NCBI GenBank assembly: GCA_029004515.1
Contig: JAQVYH010000014.1
Coordinates: 1 to 38,997 of the forward strand
Direction: 5' to 3'
Source of the DNA: Eubacteriales bacterium
Lineage (GTDB): Bacteria; Bacillota; Clostridia; Monoglobales; UMGS1388
Length of the DNA: 38,997 nucleotides
The notes below the pieces were generated by a model, which worked only from the letters and a program-made list of their open reading frames with translations, was not told where the DNA came from and searched no databases. Shown here one piece after another: positions 26,606 to 37,744 of the stretch (its first letter is position 1; each line of letters begins with the position of its first letter). Made by a program: the position numbers and the translations under genes.

Positions 26606-27877
26606 TTACTGTAAATTGCCCTTAGGCTGTTTTGCAAAATACATTATAACAGCTCCAATAATTGATGTTACAGATGCGATAATAAATGCTGTGAATAGGA
26701 TTTTTATGTCTAAAACATTTGGATCAGCAGCTTTTGCTGCATCAATGAAGTATCCTCCAATGTATGATGCCAAAACTGCTCCTATGCCGAATCCAAGCAG
26801 CACCATTCCATATATCATACCAACATGCTTTGAGCCAAAATAATCAGCTGTGATTGCAGGGAATGTGCCAAGATATCCTCCGTATAGGAAGCCTATTGCA
26901 GCAACCAAAGCAAAGAACAATATGCTTGTTACAACAAGCTTAACAAGGAGCACGCAGATTGCAGTGCCAACAAGTAATAAAAGTATTGTTGTTCTTCTGC
27001 CTATCTTATCAGATACCCATCCCCAGAAAAGTCTACCGAAGGAGTTAAATAATGTAACCGCCATAACGCCCGCTACTGCGATATGCTGCAACTCTGGCTG
27101 GTATCCTGCAATTGTCTTTCCAAATGCTATCATCATCAGTCCTGCCATGCACGCAAGCATCAAGGTAAATGTCAGGGCATAAAATTGTGGTGTTTTGAGT
27201 GCCTGCAACGGCGTGAAATCTTGCTGTTTTACACCCGTCTTAGGTACTGGTGGTGTCCAGCCCTTAGGACTATAACCATTAGGTGGGTTATTAGTGAATA
27301 ATCCGCCTATTGTACATACAACTATGAAAATAAGTGATAACCATCTAAATGTAACAAGTTCGCCTATACCAGGATTACCGGCGCCATACTTGGTTATTAA
27401 CATTTCAGCAAATGGTGTGAAAACTACTCCACCAAATCCCAGTGCCGAAACGATTATTCCTGTAATAAGGCCACGCTTATCTGGGAACCATTTTTGGCAA
27501 CATGCTATGGTTGTTGAATATGTCATTCCCATACCAAAGCCACCGATAACGCCATATGTAATCCATATCATCCATCCCATTGTAACTGGTGTATATGAAG
27601 CCATGAAAAAGCCAATCGCAAGAATAATTCCACCTATAATAACTACAGGTCTTGTGCTGTACTTATTTTGCAGATATCCTCCGATTGTGCTACCCAATGT
27701 AAGCATGCTAAGTAGAATAGAAAAAGCAAGACCTGCATCCGCGTTGTTGCCATCGAATAGATGTATGGCTACCCCTTTTTGGAATACACCCCATATGTAC
27801 GCCGTTCCTAAACAAAGCTGAATTGCTATACCTGCAATAACAGGTATCCACCGGTTTTTTACTTTTCCTAATAACAT
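26606..27877 (-). CDS. MFS transporter, oxalate/formate antiporter (OFA) family
   Basis: A 423-residue membrane carrier with twelve predicted helices. The start at 27877 (MLLGKVKNRWIPVIAG) has AAAGGAGATG at the right distance; the longer frame covers the promoter. OFA-type features are QLCLGTAYIWGVFQ in helix 1, the GxxxD-type loop near QNKYSTRPVVIIGG, GGFGMGMTYSTTIACCQKWFPDKRG (read in shorter pieces here: FGMGMTYSTT, KWFPDKRGL), and WGWVSDKIGRR in the second half. OFA carriers exchange oxalate, formate, lactate or other carboxylates. The substrate cannot be assigned. It is a single-gene unit with its own promoter at 27909-27937. Confidence 0.9.
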   Translation of the reverse strand: MLLGKVKNRWIPVIAGIAIQLCLGTAYIWGVFQKGVAIHLFDGNNADAGLAFSILLSMLTLGSTIGGYLQNKYSTRPVVIIGGIILAIGFFMASYTPVTMGWMIWITYGVIGGFGMGMTYSTTIACCQKWFPDKRGLITGIIVSALGFGGVVFTPFAEMLITKYGAGNPGIGELVTFRWLSLIFIVVCTIGGLFTNNPPNGYSPKGWTPPVPKTGVKQQDFTPLQALKTPQFYALTFTLMLACMAGLMMIAFGKTIAGYQPELQHIAVAGVMAVTLFNSFGRLFWGWVSDKIGRRTTILLLLVGTAICVLLVKLVVTSILFFALVAAIGFLYGGYLGTFPAITADYFGSKHVGMIYGMVLLGFGIGAVLASYIGGYFIDAAKAADPNVLDIKILFTAFIIASVTSIIGAVIMYFAKQPKGNLQ

Positions 27878-27908
27878 AAATTCATCTCCTTTTATATAGT
27901 TATGTGCC

Positions 27909-27937
27909 ATTTTACACGATAAAAAATAGATAGTCAA
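27909..27937 (-). promoter_or_regulatory. Sigma-A promoter of the OFA transporter
   Basis: On the minus strand, TTGACT (27937-27932), 17 bases and TAAAAT (27914-27909). The start is about 25 bases before the ATG. Confidence 0.7.
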
Positions 27938-28100
27938 TATGTTTTGTAATTAAAAATAAATTATATCAAAATGTTACTGATTTTGTCGTGTGTTGCATGC
28001 AAAAAGATACATATCTTACAATTTTTGTAGGATTTAGCGGTTATTATCTAATGCATAATTATTAATTATACATATTTGAAAGAAAAAAAGAGGGAATTTT

Positions 28101-28347
28101 ATGCCTGTAGATAGCTTTACAGTATCGATTCGATGTACTTTTATAGGAAGTGATAACAAATCGGGAATGTTTGTGTATCTAAAAATCAGATAGTTCACGT
28201 TAAGGGAAAAGTTTCAGAATCTATTGATAAATATGTTTTAGCAGTTATAATGATTGCATTGGGTGGAAGAATGAATTAACCGATTTGGATTTTGCATTTT
28301 CAATTATAAGCAAAGAAGAATTTATAGAGGGACATAATGAGGGTTAG
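28101..28347 (+). pseudogene. Decayed small gene with two frameshifts
   Basis: AGAGGG precedes an ATG at 28101. The first frame ends at 28193 (MPVDSFTVSIRC...). From about 28175 a second frame continues with SKNQIVHVKGKVSESIDKY to a stop at 28277, and from about 28261 a third continues WKNELTDLDFAFSIISKEEF to a stop at 28345. Joined, they give a plausible protein of about 80 residues. No family is recognised. The smooth amino-acid composition across the joins is why I read this as a broken gene, not as chance. Confidence 0.45.
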
Positions 28348-28394
28348 GTAATATCTTTATAGAAAGTAAAAAATAAAGGATAGTAGGAATAAAG

Positions 28395-28559
28395 ATGGCT
28401 ATAAAAAAACAAATCCCTTTAGGATTTGTTTTTTGCTGCTACACGAGCCCGTATATTCTTACTCTTAGTTCTTGGAATGTTGATAACTTAATTGACCGTC
28501 TTGACAATAAACTTGCTATTGATGGTAATAGTTTAGAAACCAACAAGAACCTTAATTGA
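28395..28559 (+). pseudogene. Possible gene remnant, 54 codons
   Basis: An open frame from the ATG at 28395 to a TGA at 28557, ending with LSSWNVDNLIDRLDNKLAI-type sequence. Its first codons lie inside the terminator hairpin at 28404-28434 and no good ribosome site precedes it. The C-terminal part looks protein-like, so it may be the tail of a lost gene. No family is recognised. Confidence 0.2.
28404..28434. terminator. Bidirectional terminator downstream of the ATP synthase operon
   Basis: AAAAAACAAATCC (28404-28416) pairs with GGATTTGTTTTTT (28422-28434) around CTTTA. On the minus strand it lies about 155 bases after the atpC stop. Confidence 0.85.
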
Positions 28560-28589
28560 ATAAAGTCGCAAATATAGTATATCAAGCTA

Positions 28590-29009
28590 TTACTTCTGTT
28601 GGCTTTTTAATTGTTCAAATGCGCTGATGCGTATTTGTGCGCGTCTGAGCCGTGCCTGTGCTTTTGCTTTGCTTTTTACATCCGAAGTAGCATTGATTAC
28701 GCTTTCTGCAGTTTCCATTGCTGCCTTTGCTCGCTCAATGTCAATTTCATCGGCCCATTCAAATGTGGTTGCAACAAGTCTTACCTTTCCATCTATCACA
28801 GCAAGAAGGCCTCCGATACATGAGGCATATCGGCGTGTTGTTTCATCAATATCAATATATGCAACTCCCATGCCTAAAGCTGTTACAAAATTGGCATGCC
28901 TAGCACGAATGCCAACATCTCCATCTATGGTACGGACACTTATCATTACTGCCTCACCATCATATAAAAGCCCGTCTGGCGATACTATCTGAAGCGGATA
29001 TGAAAGCAT
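28590..29009 (-). CDS. atpC: ATP synthase F1 epsilon subunit
   Basis: A 139-residue subunit of the F1 central stalk, near the usual length. The N-terminal beta-sandwich runs to about residue 85 (LQIVSPDGLLYDGEAVMIS, then GDVGIRARHANFVTAL), and the C-terminal helical hairpin follows (ERAKAAMETAESVI, then KAQARLRRAQIRISAFEQL). The full hairpin is retained, so the subunit could act as an inhibitor of ATP hydrolysis as in other bacteria. AAGGGGTG precedes the ATG. Last gene of the operon; atpD ends 13 bases upstream. Confidence 0.96.
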   Translation of the reverse strand: MLSYPLQIVSPDGLLYDGEAVMISVRTIDGDVGIRARHANFVTALGMGVAYIDIDETTRRYASCIGGLLAVIDGKVRLVATTFEWADEIDIERAKAAMETAESVINATSDVKSKAKAQARLRRAQIRISAFEQLKSQQK

Positions 29010-29021
29010 AAAAACACCCCT

Positions 29022-31270
<2,249 letters not shown>

Positions 31271-31319
31271 CAGTGCTTCACCTCTTTACTGCGTATTATA
31301 CTTACCCGTTCCCTGAGGA

Positions 31320-32840
31320 TCAAGCTTGTCTATTGTTCAAAAACAGCGATACTGCATTTTTCGCAACCTTTTCAAGCTCTATTTCAGTATCTGAATCAAT
31401 TTCACCATTTTTTCTAATATTTTGTAATAGTTCTATGCAATTATCATCCAAGTATTTATATAAAAAGTTTTCAAACTTGCCAATGCTCTCTGATGGAACT
31501 TCCCACAGATAATCACCAACTATTAAATAAAACAAACACACCTGCTTTTCCACTGAAACTGGAGAAGCCTCTGGTTGAATCAGGGATTTTACGATTCTCT
31601 CTCCCTGCGCCAAACGACGACGTGTATCTTTGTCTAAATCACTGCCAAACTGTGCAAATGACGCAAGCTCACGATATTGACTGTATAAAAGCTTTAATTT
31701 TCCTGCGACCTTACGCATTGCTTTGATCTGTGCGCTTCCACCCACTCGGCTTACTGAAATACCCGGATCGACAGCAGGGATAATTCCCTGATTAAACAAG
31801 TTCGTTTCCAAAAATATCTGCCCATCTGTAATGGAAATTACATTTGTGGGGATATAGGCGGAAACATCACCTGCCTGGGTTTCTATAATCGGTAAAGCCG
31901 TCATCGTTCCGCCGCCTGCTTCGTCTGACAGACATGCAGCACGCTCCAAAAGTCGGCTGTGCAAATAAAATGTATCTCCTGGATATGCCTCGCGTCCTGG
32001 GGGACGGCGAATTAGAAGGGACAACGTTCTATAGGCTACTGCGTGTTTTGACAAATCATCATATACAATCAAAACATCCTTACCTTGCTGCATAAAATAT
32101 TCTCCCATACTGCAACCTGTATATGGTGCAATATATTGAAGTGGGGAAGAATCAGATGCAGTTGCAGCGACAATAATTGTATAGTCCATCGCTCCAGCCT
32201 TTGTAAGCTTATCTGCCACTTGGGAAATCGTACTTTGCTTTTGTCCGATTGCAACATAAATACATACAACATTTCCTTTGCGTTGATTAATTATCGTATC
32301 AACGGCAATTGCTGTCTTACCCGTTTGTCTGTCGCCAACAATCAATTCACGCTGACCTCTGCCTATAGGGATCATGCTATCAATGGCCTTAATACCTGTC
32401 TGAAGGGGCACAGAAACACTTTTTCGCTCTATAATTCCCCTTGCAGGACGTTCTATTGCATAATGATCTGCCGCCGGGGCAGGGCCTTTACCATCAATGG
32501 GGACGCCTAGGGAATCCACAATTCTACCTAACAGTGCCTCACCTACAGGGACAGAAATGACCTTTCCGGTGCGTTTCACCGTGTCACCTTCATTTACAAG
32601 CTCATCACCGCCAAGCAATACTACCGCAACTGAACCCTTGTCAAGATTCATCGCAATACCAAAGCTGCCGCTCGGAAATGACAAAAGCTCATTGGATACA
32701 CAAGCATCCAAACCATAAACACGTGCAATACCATCACCTACTGTAAGGACAGTACCTATTTCATCCATGTTGATTTTTGTTTCATAATTCTTTATTTGTG
32801 CTTTTAAAATACGTGTTATTTCTTCGGGGTTAAGTATCAA
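31320..32840 (-). CDS. atpA: ATP synthase F1 alpha subunit
   Basis: A 506-residue non-catalytic nucleotide-binding subunit. I place the start at the TTG at 32840, because the product then begins [16 protein letters not shown] as in relatives, and AGGTG lies 7 bases upstream; a GTG at 32849 in the same frame is the alternative. The P-loop GDRQTGKT is at 169-176. [30 protein letters not shown] (shortened: [17 protein letters not shown]) and [15 protein letters not shown] are conserved. The start overlaps the end of atpH, which points to coupled translation. Partner of beta in the F1 hexamer. Confidence 0.97.
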   Translation of the reverse strand: MILNPEEITRILKAQIKNYETKINMDEIGTVLTVGDGIARVYGLDACVSNELLSFPSGSFGIAMNLDKGSVAVVLLGGDELVNEGDTVKRTGKVISVPVGEALLGRIVDSLGVPIDGKGPAPAADHYAIERPARGIIERKSVSVPLQTGIKAIDSMIPIGRGQRELIVGDRQTGKTAIAVDTIINQRKGNVVCIYVAIGQKQSTISQVADKLTKAGAMDYTIIVAATASDSSPLQYIAPYTGCSMGEYFMQQGKDVLIVYDDLSKHAVAYRTLSLLIRRPPGREAYPGDTFYLHSRLLERAACLSDEAGGGTMTALPIIETQAGDVSAYIPTNVISITDGQIFLETNLFNQGIIPAVDPGISVSRVGGSAQIKAMRKVAGKLKLLYSQYRELASFAQFGSDLDKDTRRRLAQGERIVKSLIQPEASPVSVEKQVCLFYLIVGDYLWEVPSESIGKFENFLYKYLDDNCIELLQNIRKNGEIDSDTEIELEKVAKNAVSLFLNNRQA

Positions 32841-33399
32841 AGTTTTCACCTGCTTTAGCTGAATTTATCTCAAACATAATTTGTGCATTGTCAATTAGAA
32901 TCTTTTTAATTTCATGTAACTGCCTCTCTATACTACCGTCATATTGTCTTCCGTTCATCTGCAGTTTTAGTCCGCCTATACAGGATTCGTCTGCAACAGT
33001 TACTAACAAAATTTCCTGTTTCATTCTTTTTTCCAAAGCAGATTGAATCCTAATTTTCATATCATTAGAAAGAGGAACTGCCGACAATGCGGTTACCTCC
33101 AGTATCTTATTTTGCTGTCTGTAAAGCGCAATATAATCATTCAACACTTCAGTCAAGCTGACAATCTCATTTTTTTCGCAAAGCAGTAAAACCATGTTTT
33201 TAAGCAGTATATGACAGTTTTGTAAAAGTTCCTTCAGTAGCTGCATACGTTCCTGTATATCTATTACAGGGGAAGAAACTACGAAAAGATATTTTGGCTC
33301 GGAAAGCAGACCCGTTTGCAGAGTCAATGCTGCCTCATATACTTCTTTTTCACAACCATCCTCTTTGGAAAGTTCGAACAATGCTTGTGAATAACTCAT
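32830..33399 (-). CDS. atpH: ATP synthase F1 delta subunit
   Basis: A 189-residue peripheral-stalk subunit that ties the F1 head to subunit b. Typical features are the N-terminal [34 protein letters not shown], and the end region [20 protein letters not shown] with [10 protein letters not shown]. Length and position fit. The ATG at 33399 shares one base with the atpF stop (TAATG), and AGGAGG sits just before it, so the genes are translationally coupled. Confidence 0.95.
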   Translation of the reverse strand: MSYSQALFELSKEDGCEKEVYEAALTLQTGLLSEPKYLFVVSSPVIDIQERMQLLKELLQNCHILLKNMVLLLCEKNEIVSLTEVLNDYIALYRQQNKILEVTALSAVPLSNDMKIRIQSALEKRMKQEILLVTVADESCIGGLKLQMNGRQYDGSIERQLHEIKKILIDNAQIMFEINSAKAGENFDT

Positions 33400-33905
33400 T
33401 ATTCAACCTCCTCAAAGCTGTTAACACAATCCTCAATCAAGCGATTATGTTCCTCAGGGCTGATTTCTCTTTTTACTACCTTGCGGGCAATATCAATTGC
33501 CATCTGTGAAATATCATCTTTTAATGTGACAGCAGCTTTCCTCTGTATCTGCTCCGCATCGGCTTCAGCTTTATCAACAATATGCCTTGCCCGCATTTTT
33601 GCATCGGCAATAATTTCCTCTTCTTGTATTTTTGCAAAGTCTGTAGCAGAGGAAACAACTGCCTTAGCTTCAGCTTCGGCAAGGCTTAACTTTTTGTCAT
33701 ATTGTCTTTTAATCTGTTCTGCACCTGATTTTGTTCTATTTGCCTCGTCGTATATTGCATCAACCGCCTGCTGCCTCTTTTCTAAAATATCTTGAACAGG
33801 CTTAAATAAAAAGCGCCGTATAAGCTTGTACAAAATATAAACATTAGCAATCATGGCAACAAATGTCCATGGCACAAGCGTTATAAAATCAAGAGTTTCG
33901 GGCAT
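33399..33905 (-). CDS. atpF: ATP synthase Fo b subunit
   Basis: A 168-residue peripheral-stalk subunit. One membrane helix at about 10-28 (LVPWTFVAMIANVYILYKLI) is followed by a long charged coiled coil (RQQAVDAIYDEANRTK, AEAEAKAVVSSATDFAK, KMRARHIVDKAEADAEQIQ) typical of b. Two copies are expected in the complex since no second b-like gene is present. GGAGATGATG precedes the ATG. It lies between atpE and atpH. Confidence 0.97.
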   Translation of the reverse strand: MPETLDFITLVPWTFVAMIANVYILYKLIRRFLFKPVQDILEKRQQAVDAIYDEANRTKSGAEQIKRQYDKKLSLAEAEAKAVVSSATDFAKIQEEEIIADAKMRARHIVDKAEADAEQIQRKAAVTLKDDISQMAIDIARKVVKREISPEEHNRLIEDCVNSFEEVE

Positions 33906-33936
33906 AAGTCATCATCTCCTTAGTTGGAATTTTTTA

Positions 33937-34224
<288 letters not shown>

Positions 34225-34980
34225 TTATTCTGTTTCAGCTGCTGCTGAAATGTAATTCATCGTTAACATACAAAAAATAAACGCCTGCATAAAGGCAGAG
34301 AACAAATCAAAATACAAAGATAAAACTCCCGGAATACCAACCTGTGTAAATGGAATTGTACTCAACACCTTTCCGGCTGCACCGGGTAGCCATCCAAAAA
34401 TCAAATGGTTTAGTGATAGCAACGCCGCATAAATAAGAGCACCGACCACTTGTCCTGATGCAATATTTCCAAAGTGACGAAATGCCATAGAAAGCGGAGT
34501 GGAAAGCTCACTGATAATATTCAGCGGTGTTAAAAGCGGCACAGGTTCAGTAAGTCCTTTTAAATACCCAGACACTTTATTTGTGCGGATTTTGGTATAG
34601 GTAATCATAACGAACACCATTACTGACCATCCAGCGGTGGTTGATAGGTCCGCTGTAGGCGGATATAACCCAAAGAGTCCTAGTAAGCTGGAGAATATAG
34701 ATAATGCGAACAATGCCGCAATAAAAGATGTGAAAGAAGTTCTGGAATATCTTTCACCCATGTTATCTGTAACCCAGTTTGTTACCGTTTCAACAATCCA
34801 CTCAGCGATATGTTGACGCTTTGTTTTAGCGTGCGTTTGCATACCACGGGTTAGCCAAATGCAAAGGCCTGTAATTAGTACCATAACAAGCCACGCATTG
34901 ATAATTGTTGCGGTGATAGGAATGCCACCAAAAATTGGTATCGTGAAGTAAATCTTTGCCCCTGTAATACTAATTTCCAT
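34225..34980 (-). CDS. atpB: ATP synthase Fo a subunit
   Basis: A 251-residue membrane stator that holds the ion half-channels. The ATG at 34980 has AGGGGTG at proper distance; an upstream in-frame GTG is part of that site. Conserved elements are ADLSTTAGWSVMVFV (about 110-124), PLNIISELSTPLSMAFRHFGN with the essential arginine R168, and the last helices with QAFIFCMLTMNYIS. About five or six helices are expected. It overlaps the end of the AtpI gene by 11 bases and is followed by atpE after 21 bases. Confidence 0.97.
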   Translation of the reverse strand: MEISITGAKIYFTIPIFGGIPITATIINAWLVMVLITGLCIWLTRGMQTHAKTKRQHIAEWIVETVTNWVTDNMGERYSRTSFTSFIAALFALSIFSSLLGLFGLYPPTADLSTTAGWSVMVFVMITYTKIRTNKVSGYLKGLTEPVPLLTPLNIISELSTPLSMAFRHFGNIASGQVVGALIYAALLSLNHLIFGWLPGAAGKVLSTIPFTQVGIPGVLSLYFDLFSAFMQAFIFCMLTMNYISAAAETE

Positions 34981-35380
34981 TAGGAGCACCCCTTTTATCG
35001 GACTTATCTCTTATATTAAGTGCTTGCAAAATACCAATAGATATTCGAGGGAAAACATAAGGAATAATAAGGGCTATAGGATTTACTTTTAAATATACAA
35101 TGGCAAAAATACTGCCAAGCAAAAGAAACAGCATACGAGAAGTATAGGAAATCCCTGCAATTGCTTTGCCGCGAGACTGCACATCGGCTGCTTTATTCAA
35201 CGTTATTGCTAGTAAAACAAAGTTTAGGAGAACTAAAAATAAACCAAATAATGCACCCCATAAAACAGAAAGGGAAAACTGTCCAATCAATGCAAATATG
35301 CCAATCATAACAGCGGTTAATGCACCGCTGATACTACTTATGAATAATATGTGTTTTTTTACTTCTTTGCTAAATTCCAT
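34970..35380 (-). CDS. atpI: ATP synthase subunit I
   Basis: A 136-residue protein with four predicted membrane helices, of the ATP synthase I family found just before atpB in Bacillota. In sodium-type synthases AtpI helps assemble the c ring. Visible segments are LFISSISGALTAVMIGIFAL, ALFGLFLVLLNFVLLAI, RMLFLLLGSIFAIVYLKV and IALIIPYVFPRISIGIL. AGGGGATG precedes the ATG. The end overlaps the atpB start. Family membership rests on size, topology and position more than on one motif. Confidence 0.85.
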   Translation of the reverse strand: MEFSKEVKKHILFISSISGALTAVMIGIFALIGQFSLSVLWGALFGLFLVLLNFVLLAITLNKAADVQSRGKAIAGISYTSRMLFLLLGSIFAIVYLKVNPIALIIPYVFPRISIGILQALNIRDKSDKRGAPNGN

Positions 35381-35393
35381 TTAATTCATCCCC

Positions 35394-35645
35394 TCACTCA
35401 TGACGGTTATACCCAGATGGTTTTGTGTCGTTTTCTTCATTTGAATATTTTTTATAAAATCGATAGAAATAATTTATCATAGATGCAATGCCTAAGATTA
35501 TACCAACAATAACTACCCAAATACCTGTATGATATTGCTTTTGAATATAAACAGATACCAGCACACATAGTATGACAGGTGTAATTAACGATAGGCCAAA
35601 GTGGGTTATTAAAATTAATTTTGTAAACGGATTTTGATTTTTCAT
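35394..35645 (-). CDS. AtpZ/AtpI-type small membrane protein
   Basis: An 83-residue protein with two membrane helices: about 13-34 (THFGLSLITPVILCVLVSVY) and 41-60 (GIWVVIVGIILGIASMINYF). It has the size and position of the AtpZ-like proteins (ATPase gene 1 family) at the head of many atp operons, thought to act in assembly or in magnesium/calcium uptake. The ATG at 35645 is chosen; an in-frame GTG at 35654 has no better ribosome site. Translation initiation looks weak, and a promoter lies 190 bases upstream. Confidence 0.75.
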   Translation of the reverse strand: MKNQNPFTKLILITHFGLSLITPVILCVLVSVYIQKQYHTGIWVVIVGIILGIASMINYFYRFYKKYSNEENDTKPSGYNRHE

Positions 35646-35836
35646 AACAATCACAACTTAATTAAGTATTTTATATAAACTACTTTGATGCCAAACTGTA
35701 TTGTTGCAAGAAAGTGCACACATAAACAGGTTCGATACTTTACACATAAAAGGAAGACCCCTAAAGGAAACTTCCCAACATTAATAAAAAATTATAATTC
35801 TGCAAACCAGATATCAACTATAATTAATTCAGAATA
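35646..35836 (-). promoter_or_regulatory. Long 5' leader of the ATP synthase operon
   Basis: About 185 bases separate the predicted transcription start (near 35830) from the first ATG. It contains partly paired stretches (GGGAAG and CTTCC around 35750-35780) but no riboswitch I recognise. No gene lies in it. Confidence 0.4.
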
Positions 35837-35865
35837 ATTATATCATAAGTGGTATTTTATGTCAA
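35837..35865 (-). promoter_or_regulatory. Perfect consensus promoter of the ATP synthase operon
   Basis: On the minus strand, TTGACA (35865-35860), 17 bases and TATAAT (35842-35837), with TGA before the -10 as an extended element. Both boxes match the sigma-A consensus exactly. Confidence 0.88.
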
Positions 35866-35984
35866 TAATTCTACCAGATTCTACCGTGGTTTGTTTTCTT
35901 AAAGTGCCAATGCGAGGGATACATAAAATAAGAACGCATGCGGGTTTCATTTTTTTGTAAATTTGACACTATGCAGTAATAGGA

Positions 35985-36013
35985 TTGACTTATTGCTCCA
36001 AAAGACTTAGAAT
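35985..36013 (+). promoter_or_regulatory. Sigma-A promoter of the MBL hydrolase gene
   Basis: TTGACT (35985-35990), 17 bases and TAGAAT (36008-36013). The leader of about 60 bases ends in AGGAG and the ATG at 36081. The stretch 35866-35984 between the two divergent promoters holds nothing else I can name. Confidence 0.6.
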
Positions 36014-36080
36014 ATGTTTGTAACACTAATAATGAAATAGTATTTACTCAATAAGGATTTTAAATGCACAGGAGATGACT

Positions 36081-36779
36081 ATGGATAATAAAATACTCAG
36101 GCTTGTTATTACGGCGCCGTTTGGCGATACGGTAAACACTCTATATCCCACGCTGTTGTGGGATGATAATAATATTATTCTTGTGGATTGTGGCTTTATC
36201 GGCTCGCTTCCCACACTTGAAAAGGAATTAGAGCAATATGGGCTGACTGTGGAACGGCTTACAGGGTTGGTACTCACGCATCATGACCACGACCATATGG
36301 GAGCGGCAGCCGCTTTGAAAAGAGCAAATCCTAATTTAAAGATATATTCCTCTCAAACGGAGGCACCATATATTTCAGCGCAGGAAAAGCCCCTTCGTCT
36401 AAAGCAGGCTGAGGAGATGCAAAAAATATTACCTACGGACAAACAGGATTTCGGCAGGGCATTTTGTGATATGCTGCGCCGAGTTGAGCCGATTTTGGTG
36501 GACGAATTTCTGCATGATGGTGACAACATGGACTGGTGCGGTGGATGTCGTGTCATCGCCACGCCTGGTCATACTCCAGGTCATATTTCGCTTTTTATGG
36601 AGAATGACTCAGTTGTGATTACCGGGGATGCCATGGCTTTGGAGGATGGCCATCCTGTGATTGCAAACCCGCAGTTCACGCTGGATTTAAACCGGGCTGA
36701 GAACTCCATGAACAAACTGTTGTCAATCAAAGCAAATGCCTATTATTGCTATCACGGAGGAGTGTATAGCAAAGCATAG
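36081..36779 (+). CDS. MBL-fold metallohydrolase
   Basis: A 232-residue soluble hydrolase. AGGAG lies 7 bases before the ATG at 36081; the ATG at 36075 overlaps that site. The first metal motif is THHDHDHMG (66-74), the HxDxDH variant seen in many lactamase-fold proteins. Further ligands are in ATPGHTPGHISLF (about 156-168, histidine), GDAM (about 178, aspartate) and CYHGG near the end (histidine). Family members cleave thioesters, lactones or similar bonds; the substrate is unknown, and true beta-lactamase activity is not implied. It has its own promoter, divergent from the atp operon. Confidence 0.88.
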   Translation: MDNKILRLVITAPFGDTVNTLYPTLLWDDNNIILVDCGFIGSLPTLEKELEQYGLTVERLTGLVLTHHDHDHMGAAAALKRANPNLKIYSSQTEAPYISAQEKPLRLKQAEEMQKILPTDKQDFGRAFCDMLRRVEPILVDEFLHDGDNMDWCGGCRVIATPGHTPGHISLFMENDSVVITGDAMALEDGHPVIANPQFTLDLNRAENSMNKLLSIKANAYYCYHGGVYSKA

Positions 36780-36851
36780 CTGAGGGTCTTCTAATGCGTG
36801 CAAAAGGTTATATTATGGGTTATATGTGTTTAATAAATAACGCTGTGGAGG

Positions 36852-36881
36852 TTGTGTGCTAACAGGGTAGTAGTGTAGAAT
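36852..36881 (+). promoter_or_regulatory. Possible promoter of the Vat-like gene
   Basis: TTGTGT (36852-36857), 18 bases and TAGAAT (36876-36881). The leader has AAAGGAGG before the ATG. No leader peptide or attenuator is visible. Confidence 0.4.
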
Positions 36882-36903
36882 AAGCTAAAGGAGGTATGCT
36901 CGT

Positions 36904-37533
36904 ATGCAATATGGACCAGATCCAAATTCTATTTATCCAAATCAAAATATTAAAAGTATATGCTTCATTAAGAATGTAATTAAACGCTCAAATATTATCG
37001 TAGGTGACTATACATACTATAGCGACCCTGACGGACCGGAACTATTTGAAGAGCACGTTACGCATCATTATGAATTTATAGGCGATAAGCTCATCATAGG
37101 CAGGTTTTGTGCTATTGCAAAAGGCATTGAATTTATAATGAATGGTGCAAATCACAGAATGTGCAGCGTCACTACTTATCCTTTTAATATCATGGGACAT
37201 GGTTGGGAAAAGGCAACTCCGGCGCTTGAGGATCTACCCTTTAAAGGAGATACTGTTGTCGGCAATGATGTGTGGATAGGTCAAAATGTAACAGTTATGC
37301 CCGGTGTGAACATTGGTGATGGAGCAATTATTGCTGCCAACTCCGTTGTTACAAAAGATATACCTGCTTATCATATTGCAGGCGGCAATCCTTGCAAAAT
37401 TATTAGAAAAAGATTTGATGACGAACTCATCACCTATCTTACGGAGCTGAAATGGTGGGACTGGCCAGAAGATAAAATATTTAATAATCTTGAAGCTCTT
37501 TGCAGTGGAGACCTTACAAGAATTGCACCATAA
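36904..37533 (+). CDS. Vat-type (xenobiotic) acetyltransferase
   Basis: A 209-residue trimeric acyltransferase with a left-handed beta-helix of hexapeptide repeats. It is strongly similar to the streptogramin A acetyltransferase family (Vat): the start with GPDPNSIYP, HHYEFIGDKLIIGRFCAIAKG, NGANHRMCSVTTYPFN with the catalytic histidine H84, then GNDVWIGQNVTVMPGVNIGDG, AANSVVTKDIPAYHIAGGNP and KWWDWPEDKI near the end. Vat proteins acetylate the hydroxyl of group A streptogramins using acetyl-CoA. Relatives such as CatB act on chloramphenicol, but the length and N-terminus fit Vat better. Whether it confers resistance is not knowable from sequence. AAAGGAGG lies 8 bases before the ATG. Confidence 0.9.
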   Translation: MQYGPDPNSIYPNQNIKSICFIKNVIKRSNIIVGDYTYYSDPDGPELFEEHVTHHYEFIGDKLIIGRFCAIAKGIEFIMNGANHRMCSVTTYPFNIMGHGWEKATPALEDLPFKGDTVVGNDVWIGQNVTVMPGVNIGDGAIIAANSVVTKDIPAYHIAGGNPCKIIRKRFDDELITYLTELKWWDWPEDKIFNNLEALCSGDLTRIAP

Positions 37534-37562
37534 TAATATTGTTGCTTTAATAATACAAATTA

Positions 37563-37725
37563 GTAACACAAAGGGCGGTTCTGTTGTGTTGCGTTGAAAT
37601 AGACAATAAAACAAGCTCACCTTGGAATTTTAATTATCAATACGATGGCAAATCAGGGATTTATCATTGATAAAACACCTGATTATAACCCCAATGTGGG
37701 TTGGGGAATCTGGAATGAATATTAA
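37563..37725 (+). pseudogene. 3' remnant of a gene, with one frameshift
   Basis: One frame from about 37563 reads VEIDNKTSSPWNFNYQYDGKSG and ends after the GGG at 37656-37658. The +1 frame then continues FIIDKTPDYNPNVGWGIWNEY to a TAA at 37723. Joined, the parts form a convincing protein end of about 55 residues, rich in aromatic residues as in secreted proteins. I recognise no family and see no start codon or ribosome site. The gap 37534-37744 holds nothing else. Confidence 0.45.
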
Positions 37726-37744
37726 AAAACAGGAGGATAGTTTT

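Noticed and set aside
27294..27821. 175-residue open frame opposite the MFS gene
   Set aside because: It is an antisense shadow of the transporter with Pro/Ile-rich composition and no start signals.
35700..35830. Riboswitch in the atp leader
   Set aside because: No conserved core of a known class is visible and the pairing is weak; it is recorded only as a long leader.
36081..36779. MBL protein as a beta-lactamase
   Set aside because: It has no signal peptide and carries the HxDxDH variant motif common to other hydrolases of the fold.
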